Assembly: GCA_903839875.1 (NCBI GenBank) | Contig: CAIMDZ010000013.1 | Location: forward strand, 1-64,000 | Direction: 5' to 3' | DNA from: an uncultured Bacteroidota bacterium | GTDB lineage: Bacteria; Bacteroidota; Bacteroidia; Chitinophagales; Chitinophagaceae | DNA: 64,000 nt | In this document: piece after piece, positions 7,854 to 15,225 of the stretch | How positions within the stretch are numbered: the stretch's first letter is position 1 | Layout: each line of letters begins with the position of its first letter | Position numbers and translations under genes: made by a program | Notes under the pieces: model-generated | Database searches by the model: none | Seen by the model: only the letters and a program-made list of their open reading frames with translations | Told to the model about the DNA's origin: nothing

Positions 7854-9887
7854 GTGAGTTTTTTATATCCTCTTTTTTTGGTTGCGGGGGCAGCGCTGGC
7901 TATACCGGTGCTGATACACCTGTTCAATTTACGTAAGTATAAGACGGTGCTTTTTCCGCATACGCGGTTTTTGAAGACTATTCAGCTGAACAGCCGTAAG
8001 CAGAGCCAGGTGCGGTATAAATGGCTGCTGGCAATGCGGCTGCTGTTCCTGGCATGCCTGGTGCTGGCGTTTGCTCAGCCTTTCTTTAATAAGAACAATA
8101 CAACTTCAGCGGTGAACCGGCTGCAGGTGATCTACCTGGATAACAGCTACAGCATGAGTGTGAAGAAGGGCGCCCAAAGTATGCTGGATATAGCTAAAGT
8201 GGCGGCCAGGCGGCAGGTGCAGCATGCAACGCCGGGGACCAAATTCCTGTTGCTTACCAATGATAAGCCGGCAAGTTACCGCGCGGAGCCTGCGGATAAG
8301 GTGTTTGCAGAGATAAATGCGACCGACTTTTCTGCTGCGTCGAAAACGGTGAACCAGGTGCTGGCAACGGCGCAAAATATATTGCAAAGCGAAGGCAGCG
8401 GCGGCGCGGATGTATATTATTATTCTGATTTCCAGAAGTGCGCTTTCCCGGAACAACCTGATAAGGCGCTGATGAAAAGTATTGTTTTCTATGGGCTGCC
8501 GGTGCAGGCGGAGGAGTTTTCGGATATCTACATAGATACGGCCTACCTGACCACGCCTGTGCTGCAAACCGGTAAAAGTAATTACCTGATCGTGCATAGC
8601 CATATGGAAGGTAAAGCGCCTAAAGAGAATCCTGTGCTGAACCTGGCGATAAACGGGCAGGTGAAAAGCGCGGCACAACTGAATTTTGCCGATAAGAAAG
8701 AAAGTATAGATACACTGAACTTTGTGGTAAATGACGCCAACTGGCAAAAAATAGAACTGACTGTAAATGATGCAGGGATGCGGTTTGACGATACTTTCAG
8801 GATAACAGCGAGGAGTTCTCCTAACCTATCTATACTGGCGCTGAATGAGGGGCAGCCGAACCCATATATACAGGCTTCTTTCAGGGCTTATAACGGTTTC
8901 AGGCTGAACCAGACGGATATTGCAACGGCTCCGAAGGAGTGGAAGGAATATAACCTGGTAATTCTAAACGGTGTGACAAGAATTGATGAAGCGCTTGGGA
9001 AAATGCTGAATGAGAGTCTGCAGCAGGGGCAGAGTATCTGCGTATTTCCGGGAAGGACGGGCAATATACAGGCATTGAACGAAGGGCTGAAGCAAATGGG
9101 CGACATTCAGATAACGGGTGTGGATACGGCGGTGCAAACGGCGAGTTCGCTACAGCAGGGAAGCGCGCTGGTGAAGGATCTGTTTGAACGTATACCTGAC
9201 AATATACAACTTCCGGTTGCCAACTGGCACTATACCATTAGCGCAGGACTTGGAGCCAACCAGCAATCGGTGCTTAGCTTCAGGAATGGCGATCCGCTGC
9301 TGGCGCGGTATACTCCATCGCGGGGGCAATTGTACCTATGCGCTACATCAGCGGACCTGCAATCGGGGAATTTTCCGGGGAGTTACTTTTTTACACCCTT
9401 CCTGTATGAAATGGCGATACAAAGCGCCAGCAGTAGTATATATGCTATTACGGCAGGTTCGCAGCAGCCGGTGTACCTGGCGCTGGCAGGCGCCGGCGAG
9501 CGTAACACCATACATGTGTATGGCAAGGGTATGGATGTGATTCCGCCACAGCGGCCGAATGGCGCGGGACAGGATGTGTTTGTGGACCAGGCGGTGGGGC
9601 AACCGGGGTTTTATACCCTAAGCACACCAAATGGGATTGATACAACCCAGGTGGCACTGAACCAGGACAAGCGGGAAAGTCTGCTGGAGTTCAGGGATAT
9701 TAACGGGTTGAAAACGGAGTGGAAGGGGGATAATGTAAAGTGGCTGAGTATTGCTGACAACGGCAATATAAGTGATAAGGATACTAACAGTTTTCCACTA
9801 TGGAAGGTATGTGTGCTGCTGGCGATACTAATGCTTGGGGCAGAGACGTTTTTGCTGGCAAGGCCGCGGGTTGTTGCGACGTCGTAG
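7854..9887 (+). CDS. BatA-domain membrane protein (N-terminal double transmembrane, VWA-like)
   Basis: A 677-residue protein. Residues 1-80 match the BatA/N-terminal double-transmembrane domain: a hydrophobic helix at 5-25, the motif PVLIHLFNLRKYK, FPHTRFLK, then a second helix at 60-78 ending FAQPFF. Next comes a von Willebrand A-like domain with VIYLDNSYSM (D-x-S-x-S-like MIDAS) at about residue 95. A long periplasmic part follows, and a third membrane helix near 650-668 anchors the C terminus. The start is GTG at 7854, with no nearby ATG that keeps the first helix. Relatives occur with MoxR/Bat stress genes, but none are adjacent. The role is inferred as a membrane scaffold. Confidence 0.8.
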   Translation: MSFLYPLFLVAGAALAIPVLIHLFNLRKYKTVLFPHTRFLKTIQLNSRKQSQVRYKWLLAMRLLFLACLVLAFAQPFFNKNNTTSAVNRLQVIYLDNSYSMSVKKGAQSMLDIAKVAARRQVQHATPGTKFLLLTNDKPASYRAEPADKVFAEINATDFSAASKTVNQVLATAQNILQSEGSGGADVYYYSDFQKCAFPEQPDKALMKSIVFYGLPVQAEEFSDIYIDTAYLTTPVLQTGKSNYLIVHSHMEGKAPKENPVLNLAINGQVKSAAQLNFADKKESIDTLNFVVNDANWQKIELTVNDAGMRFDDTFRITARSSPNLSILALNEGQPNPYIQASFRAYNGFRLNQTDIATAPKEWKEYNLVILNGVTRIDEALGKMLNESLQQGQSICVFPGRTGNIQALNEGLKQMGDIQITGVDTAVQTASSLQQGSALVKDLFERIPDNIQLPVANWHYTISAGLGANQQSVLSFRNGDPLLARYTPSRGQLYLCATSADLQSGNFPGSYFFTPFLYEMAIQSASSSIYAITAGSQQPVYLALAGAGERNTIHVYGKGMDVIPPQRPNGAGQDVFVDQAVGQPGFYTLSTPNGIDTTQVALNQDKRESLLEFRDINGLKTEWKGDNVKWLSIADNGNISDKDTNSFPLWKVCVLLAILMLGAETFLLARPRVVATS

Positions 9888-10235
9888 TGAGCGCGAGGGG
9901 TTTCACGCAAACCTGCCTGTCGGCAGACAGGGGCGCAGGTTTTTTACCCATGGAGCGTTTTTAAGCTCGCAAAGGTGGGGTTTATTGAGGGGCAGGAATT
10001 TCAATGAGGCTTTGAGCAAATAATGGAGAATTCGCCCTGTTTTGCATTTCTTAAAGATGAGGAAGACCTCTATACATCGGATGACCTGATAGAAGTATAC
10101 TAACCTTCCGGGGTCACTTTCCATCCTCATTCCTAACTTATTTAGCCGCATTGTTGTAAAAAGTTCTATTCCTTTATACCTTTATTTTGTTTTTCCGCCC
10201 TTTCAGGGGTTGGATAGAAAAGAAATTATAGCCAC
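9888..10235. other. intergenic spacer with a terminator and no gene
   Basis: A 348-nt spacer. It begins with a terminator built from a dispersed palindrome (9909-9945). The middle contains no frame I believe in. A near-consensus -7 element, TACCTTTA at about 10177-10184, lies 50 nt before the dihydroorotase-like gene. Confidence 0.4.
9909..9945 (+). terminator. terminator formed by a CCTGCC/GGCAGG-family palindrome
   Basis: The outer stem AAACCTGC/GCAGGTTT encloses an inner stem CTGTC/GACAG and is followed by a run of six T. It lies 21 nt after the BatA-domain gene. The same palindrome core recurs at 14521, 23930, 28665 and 54461. Confidence 0.7.
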
Positions 10236-11504
10236 ATGCAGGTGCATATTCGCAAAGCGAGGGTAATAGACTCGCAATCAGTACATCACGAAAAGATAGT
10301 TGACCTGTTGATAGAAGATGGGGTCATAAAGAATATAGCGGCTACTATAAGCACAAAAGCCAAATCTATAATTGAAGCAAAAGGATTGTGTGTGAGTCCC
10401 GGATGGGTGGATGTTTTTGCCGACTATTGTGAGCCCGGATTTGAGCATAAAGAGACTATAGAAAGCGGGCTTGCATGCGCGGCTGCCGGCGGATTTACTG
10501 ATGTGTTGCTGGCGCCTAATACTCATCCGGCCTTAAGCAATAAATCAGCTATACAGTATGTGTCGGCAAAAGCAAAGAACCATGCAGTAGATCTGCACCC
10601 TATAGGCGCTGCAACCCAAAATACCGAGGGCAAAGGCCTGGCAGAGATGCTGGATATGCGCGAATATGGCGCTATAGCGTTTTCCGACGGATGGAAGCCT
10701 GTTCAGAATGCGGGGCTGATGCTGAAGGCGCTGGAATATGTAAAAGCTTTTCATGGCACTATTATCCAACTGCCGGTAGACGCGACTTTGGCAGAGGGCG
10801 GACTTATGAATGAAGGAATTATATCTACAGGGTTAGGCATGGCAGGTATACCAACGCTGGCAGAAACAATTATGATACACAGGGATATTGAACTGCTGCG
10901 TTATACAGGATCGCGATTGCATATAACCGGTGTATCTACGGCAGAGGGCGTGGCTATGATCCGCAAGGCAAAAGCAGAAGGTCTGGCTGTTACCTGTTCT
11001 GTAACCCCCTACCACCTGGCGCTTACAGATTTGTTCCTCACCGGATATGACAGTACCTTCAAAGTATCACCACCCTTGCGCGGAGAGGAAGACAGGCAGG
11101 CATTAATAACCGGCCTGAAAGAAGGAACCATAGATTGTATCGCCTCACATCATCGGCCGCAGGACTGGGATGCGAAATCAAGGGAGTTTGAATATGCAGC
11201 AGATGGAATGGCGGTACAGGAGATAGCATTCAATATACTATGGAATTCCCTGAATGGCATGCTGAGCCTGGAGCGCCTGGTAGAGGCGATGTCGGTAATA
11301 CCACGGGATATCTTTGGAATGAATATAAATGAAATAAAGAAAGGCAGTAAAGCATGCCTGACCCTGTTTACGGCGACAGGACACCATACTTTAACCCTTA
11401 ATAAGATTGTATCAGCGAGCCATAATGATCCGTTCATCGGGCAAAAACTGGACGGAAAGGTTTTGGGAATCATTAATAACAATACACTACACTTAAATAA
11501 ATAA
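10236..11504 (+). CDS. dihydroorotase-family protein lacking the metal-binding residues (likely non-catalytic)
   Basis: A 422-residue amidohydrolase-fold protein aligning end to end with PyrC-type dihydroorotases. Recognisable landmarks are SPGWVD at 54-59, EPGFEHKETIESG at 66-78, AAGGFTDVLLAPNT, the GVSTAEG segment and the C-terminal barrel-capping strands. The canonical D-x-H-x-H-x-R-E-P-G motif reads DVFADYCEPG at 59-68, so both histidines and the substrate-binding arginine are gone. The catalytic region TDHAPH reads SHHRPQ, losing the catalytic aspartate. Inactive dihydroorotase homologues that serve a structural role with aspartate transcarbamoylase are known. Whether this one does so is inference. 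The next gene follows after 2 nt. Confidence 0.85.
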   Translation: MQVHIRKARVIDSQSVHHEKIVDLLIEDGVIKNIAATISTKAKSIIEAKGLCVSPGWVDVFADYCEPGFEHKETIESGLACAAAGGFTDVLLAPNTHPALSNKSAIQYVSAKAKNHAVDLHPIGAATQNTEGKGLAEMLDMREYGAIAFSDGWKPVQNAGLMLKALEYVKAFHGTIIQLPVDATLAEGGLMNEGIISTGLGMAGIPTLAETIMIHRDIELLRYTGSRLHITGVSTAEGVAMIRKAKAEGLAVTCSVTPYHLALTDLFLTGYDSTFKVSPPLRGEEDRQALITGLKEGTIDCIASHHRPQDWDAKSREFEYAADGMAVQEIAFNILWNSLNGMLSLERLVEAMSVIPRDIFGMNINEIKKGSKACLTLFTATGHHTLTLNKIVSASHNDPFIGQKLDGKVLGIINNNTLHLNK

Positions 11505-11506
11505 CT

Positions 11507-12076
11507 ATGGAAAATAACATCAAAAGCGAACGAAATATTCTGGCCGCGAAATATGGTCTGTTAACCGGCTTGATATTCATTGTAATTACATCAGCGATAA
11601 CTATAACAGTTAGCAAATTCCTCCTTTTTATGGGACTCGGTCTGCTGGCATTTATATTATATTTTTTTATTATTGGAATTTTTGCTAAACGAATCAGAAA
11701 AGCCACCGGAGGTTATTTTGATTTCAAAGAGGCATTTGGTGTTATTTTCATTATGATCTCCATTTCTGTTACTATGGCTTATATATACGATAGTCTTTAT
11801 ATGTTTGTTATTGATCCCGGGTATATTGATAAAATAAAAAATTCCACACTTACCTTCCTCGAAGGGTTTAACCCGCCCCAGGCAACTTATGACAAAGTAG
11901 TAAAACAGATGGAAGATAGTACCGCTGACGCACGTAAATTTGCACCGGGCCAAAGCGTACTGATGCTGCTCAGGTCTATAATTACACACACGATTGTTGG
12001 TCTGCTTGTATGCCTGATCGTAAAGAAAAAGAAGCCTGATTTTGTAAAACCCTTTGATTTTGAGGCCGCAAAATAG
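11507..12076 (+). CDS. DUF4199 family membrane protein
   Basis: A 189-residue integral membrane protein with about four hydrophobic helices (near 14-32, 38-58, 78-98 and 155-175). The KYGLLTGLIF start and the loop with YIDKIK and PPQATYDKVVKQME fit the Bacteroidota DUF4199 family. The ATG lies 2 nt after the stop of the dihydroorotase-like gene, so the two are almost certainly co-transcribed and probably translationally coupled. No function is established for the family. Positively charged ends (KRIRKA, KKKKPD) suggest a cytoplasmic C terminus. Confidence 0.8.
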   Translation: MENNIKSERNILAAKYGLLTGLIFIVITSAITITVSKFLLFMGLGLLAFILYFFIIGIFAKRIRKATGGYFDFKEAFGVIFIMISISVTMAYIYDSLYMFVIDPGYIDKIKNSTLTFLEGFNPPQATYDKVVKQMEDSTADARKFAPGQSVLMLLRSIITHTIVGLLVCLIVKKKKPDFVKPFDFEAAK

Positions 12077-12292
12077 TGATCACTGTAGGCTTCGTTAAAA
12101 CTATGGCTACTGATAAAGCTATGGCGGACGATGAAGATTGCGACGCCCTTCGTAGTTTGACAAGTTCACTATTGCTCATGGAAGCAACATGAACGCCTAA
12201 TAGAAATCCAAGCCTCGAATGGTGCCAACGCCGAGGACGGTCAATAATAGTACAAAAGCCGGTAACCCATAAACCAAACATCCAAGGAAACC

Positions 12293-13108
12293 CTACCCCA
12301 CTGTATAATAAACACAGGTAGTTACAAAATCCCTGAAGTAGGGTATCCAGCTTAGGGGTGGCCATTGTTTACGGGGTCTGAGGCCGAATTTGAATTGGTA
12401 GATGGGGTTGATGAGGTAGTGCTGCTTGTTGAGTATTTTAAGGCCGCTCTCTTTTACTATGCGCTCAAAGCGCTCTATGGTGATCTGTGTGTCTTTTACT
12501 TCCATCAGCTCCTGTATCACAATGGGATGCTCTCCGGCCATTTTCAGGATGCCCTTGTATATGAATGCCGGCAGGATATGGTAGTAGGGTAATACACTCG
12601 CCCACTTCTTATGGCACACCTGCTGGTGACCACCAAATGGCATATACCACGGCGGGAAGCCAAAGAATATCTGTCCGCCGGGTTTTAAGAAAGTCTTGAG
12701 GTGGGGTATGAATTGTTCCTGCTGGGGCACGTGCTCTATCACGTCTTTGAGGATGATGACGTCGAAATAATTTTTGTATTTATCAATGAAGTCCTGATCG
12801 TAAACGTTTTTGCAAATAAGCTCCACTTTGCCCGTGGCATATTGACCGGCCAGGCATTCTTTTGCGTATTCTATGCGCAGCGGCGCGAGGTCTACCCCTA
12901 CGCAGTAACAGCCCTTCTCGATGAAGGGCAGGAGCACGCCGCCTTCGGCAGTGCCCACCTCCAGCACCGTAGTTCCCGGGCCTAAGGGTTTGGTCTTTTC
13001 GATAAAGGGCAGCACATAGGACAAGGAATTGTCTACCTGCTGGTCGAAACGGACTTTGCCGTCCAAATGTTGTTTTAATGCCAATGTAATAGGTTTTTTT
13101 AGTGCCAA
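12293..13108 (-). CDS. class I SAM-dependent methyltransferase
   Basis: A 271-residue methyltransferase. Motif I is VLEVGTAEGG at about residues 48-57, and the acidic end of strand 2 is GVDLAPLRIEYA. Motif IV is VIILKDVIEHVP, followed by LKPGGQIFFGFPPWYMPFGG, which resembles the sugar- and lipid-modifying methyltransferase group (Methyltransf_11/23). No ATG is available near the N terminus, and the frame starts at TTG (13108). It lies downstream of the DAHP synthase gene on the same strand, separated by a 252-nt repeat-filled spacer. The C-terminal 60 residues, rich in aromatic and basic residues, may touch the membrane. The substrate is unknown. Confidence 0.8.
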   Translation of the reverse strand: MALKKPITLALKQHLDGKVRFDQQVDNSLSYVLPFIEKTKPLGPGTTVLEVGTAEGGVLLPFIEKGCYCVGVDLAPLRIEYAKECLAGQYATGKVELICKNVYDQDFIDKYKNYFDVIILKDVIEHVPQQEQFIPHLKTFLKPGGQIFFGFPPWYMPFGGHQQVCHKKWASVLPYYHILPAFIYKGILKMAGEHPIVIQELMEVKDTQITIERFERIVKESGLKILNKQHYLINPIYQFKFGLRPRKQWPPLSWIPYFRDFVTTCVYYTVG

Positions 13109-13142
13109 ATTTTGTGGTTACGTACCTCAATTCAGCTTTTTC

Positions 13143-13345
13143 TTACAACTTCCAGAACACATTCAACCCCTCCGGGCAATGTCATTAACTCAAGCTTTCT
13201 CTGCATATCCTATACCACGGGAAACCCTTTCAGGATTCGTCCTTGTAGTCCATTTACCACGGGTTTCACCCGCGGCTATTCACGGGGAAGCCCTTCGGGC
13301 TTGCTTAAATAAACTATTATACCACCATTCCTTCAATAGCTATGG
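13143..13345 (+). repeat. multi-hairpin intergenic element (family B), copy 1
   Basis: This fills the spacer between the methyltransferase and DAHP synthase genes. It has the layout shared with 23840-23985 and 59150-59275: ACATTCAACCCCTCCGGG, then CCACGGGTTTCACCCGCGG-CTATT, then GAAGCCCTTCGGGCTT. Each part can form its own hairpin. Copy 1 carries extra sequence between the first and second modules. Confidence 0.6.
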
Positions 13346-13360
13346 TGAGCGAAGGTAAAT

Positions 13361-14437
13361 TTACTTTTTTATTTCTTTATCCTTACTGTCGAGCACGAGC
13401 AATTGCCTGCGGATGCTTTCGTGATGGATCTTTTCATACAGCTCCACAATAAACTCTTTAGAAAGCAACTGTGCAGCAGCCTTTTCGCCCCTTGTCTCCA
13501 CAATCTCGCGCCAGCGTCCGGGCTGGAAAGCGGTCATGTTGCAGGCGCGTTTCACTTCGCCCATCTGTTCGCTCAGTTCCATGCGTTTTGCAATCAGGTC
13601 AATGATCTCGGCATCGAGGCTGTCCATGTGCTGGCGCAGGTATTCCAACTGCATCAGGCCGGTCATGTCGCGGGTAAACTCATCGCGTACTATCAGTCCG
13701 TCAAGTAGCTCCTTCAGCATTTGGGGTGTCACCTGCTGGGCTGCGTCACTCCATGCTTCGTCGGGACGGGGGTGGGTTTCGATCATCAGACCATCGAAGT
13801 GCATATCCATAGCCTTCTGGGCTACCTCAGCAATACGGTCGCGGTTGCCGGTGATGTGGCTCGGGTCGCAGAAGATTGGTAAATCGGGCTTGCGCCTTTT
13901 GAGCTCAATGGGTATGGGCCAGTTGGGCTGGTTGCGGTAACCACCTGCTGCGCGGTACCCGGTAAAACCACGGTGGATGGCGGCAATATCTTTAATGCCC
14001 ACCTTCTCAAACCGTTCTATAGCGCCCTGCCAAAGATCCACATCTGTATTTACCGGGTTCTTCACCATAACGGGTATATCCACCCCTTTCACTGAATCGG
14101 CCAGGTGCTGTACCTGGAATGGGTTAACGGTGGTGCGCGCTCCTATCCACAGCGAATCTATACCGTGTTTCAGAGCCGTTTCCACATGGGCGGGCTCCGC
14201 CACCTCTGTGGTTACCTTTAAGCCGTATTGATGTTTCACCTCCTGCAGCCACTCCAGGGCAATGGGGCCGCTGCCTTCAAATGAGCCGGGGCGTGTACGG
14301 GATTTCCATACGCCTGCCCTGAATAACTGAATATTCTTGGTACTCAATGCCGCAGCGGTTTCCAGTAGCTGCTCACGGGTTTCGGCGCTGCAGGGCCCGG
14401 CTATCACAAAAGGCCGGGCTGTTTTGAAAAAAGACAT
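13361..14437 (-). CDS. bifunctional DAHP synthase / type II chorismate mutase
   Basis: A 358-residue fusion enzyme of the shikimate pathway. Residues 1-260 are a type Ib-like DAHP synthase, which condenses phosphoenolpyruvate and erythrose 4-phosphate. Landmarks are FVIAGPCSAET at 9-19, the FRAGVWKSRTRPGSF phosphate-binding loop, WIGART and IFCDPSHITGNR. Residues 270-350 are an AroQ-type all-helical chorismate mutase, with LDAEIIDLIAKRMELSEQMG and the C-terminal helix around KEFIVELYEKIHHESIRRQ. The ATG at 14437 is preferred over an upstream one because a -7 element ends 4 nt before it. Fusion should couple feedback control of the entry step to prephenate production. Confidence 0.95.
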   Translation of the reverse strand: MSFFKTARPFVIAGPCSAETREQLLETAAALSTKNIQLFRAGVWKSRTRPGSFEGSGPIALEWLQEVKHQYGLKVTTEVAEPAHVETALKHGIDSLWIGARTTVNPFQVQHLADSVKGVDIPVMVKNPVNTDVDLWQGAIERFEKVGIKDIAAIHRGFTGYRAAGGYRNQPNWPIPIELKRRKPDLPIFCDPSHITGNRDRIAEVAQKAMDMHFDGLMIETHPRPDEAWSDAAQQVTPQMLKELLDGLIVRDEFTRDMTGLMQLEYLRQHMDSLDAEIIDLIAKRMELSEQMGEVKRACNMTAFQPGRWREIVETRGEKAAAQLLSKEFIVELYEKIHHESIRRQLLVLDSKDKEIKK

Positions 14438-14441
14438 TTTG

Positions 14442-14449
14442 CAAAGGTA
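14442..14449 (-). promoter_or_regulatory. -7 promoter element TACCTTTG (reverse strand)
   Basis: An exact TAnnTTTG match ending 4 nt before the DAHP synthase ATG. This implies a leaderless or very short-leader transcript and decides the start choice. Confidence 0.55.
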
Positions 14450-14518
14450 AGGGCGGAGGCGCATATATCCTTACAGGGAGAAAGTGTTACCTTTTTGTTA
14501 CATTCCGGAGCTTAACAA

Positions 14519-14543
14519 ACCTGGCTGCCGGCAGGCAGGTTGA
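14519..14543. repeat. CCTGCC/GGCAGG palindrome, copy 2
   Basis: The sequence CCTGGCTGCCGGCAGGCAGG lies in the spacer upstream of DAHP synthase. It belongs to the palindrome family also present at 9911, 23930, 28665 and 54461. Confidence 0.6.
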
Positions 14544-14641
14544 ATTACACTGACTAAGGAACGATGACAAAAAATTATTTTTTTCTACGAAAATGTAACA
14601 TTTTAAATACCCGGACGTATTTTACCCACAGCTGATTTCAG

Positions 14642-15220
14642 ATGATGAGCAACAAAAAAAGTATAACAGGAGTTTTGGTATGTGTGGCTATGCTTTTGTT
14701 GCATTCATGCACACATCACGATCCATCTTATTTAATTAAAGAAGGCAGTCTATTACTTAAAATTTCTTTGCAAACAAATAAGGCCCGGGACTCGTCTGTT
14801 ATTTGCTCTGATCGTGCCGATCAACCGGGAAGGAGCATCTCCGAATGGAAACTAAATTACCCCGTATATCATTTTGAGTGCGCTGATATTGACGCCGATG
14901 GAAATGATGATATAATTGTGGGCGTCATCAAACCTACCCGGTTTGACAGCATAAGCAGGAAACGGATTTTCATTTTCAAATTGATTGACGGTTACATACG
15001 GCCATTATGGTTAGGGTCGAGGGTGGGGCAGCCATTGGAAGATTTTAAAGTAGTGCGCGGGGATTCCCTAAACCTGATCCGAACAATTGAGATGGAACAA
15101 AACGGGAATTACCTGGTAGCAGATTATAAATGGCAGAGTTTCGGACTTACATTTGTTAAGTACGTTAGTAGAAATATTAATTTGAAAGAGGCAAGAAATT
15201 TATTAGCTATATCCAACTAA
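14642..15220 (+). CDS. putative lipoprotein, first gene of the DUF3160/CapA operon
   Basis: A 192-residue protein with a lipoprotein signal (LLLHSC, cysteine near residue 23). The centre contains CADIDADGNDDIIVGVIKP, a calcium-loop-like DxDxDGxxD pattern as in FG-GAP/VCBS propeller blades. A single blade cannot make a propeller, so it may work as part of a complex. Five nucleotides separate it from the DUF3160 gene, so it is co-transcribed with it. I do not recognise a named family with certainty. It is probably attached to the inner or outer membrane and faces the periplasm. Confidence 0.7.
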   Translation: MMSNKKSITGVLVCVAMLLLHSCTHHDPSYLIKEGSLLLKISLQTNKARDSSVICSDRADQPGRSISEWKLNYPVYHFECADIDADGNDDIIVGVIKPTRFDSISRKRIFIFKLIDGYIRPLWLGSRVGQPLEDFKVVRGDSLNLIRTIEMEQNGNYLVADYKWQSFGLTFVKYVSRNINLKEARNLLAISN

Positions 15221-15225
15221 GTTTT

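Noticed and set aside
11982-12365. Reverse-strand frame of 127 codons between the DUF4199 and methyltransferase genes
   Set aside because: It runs across the ends of both flanking genes, has no recognisable domain and looks like repeat-derived spacer. I see only a spacer at 12077-12292.
13029-13358. Plus-strand frame across the methyltransferase start and the repeat spacer
   Set aside because: It is built largely from the family B repeat sequence and does not resemble a protein.
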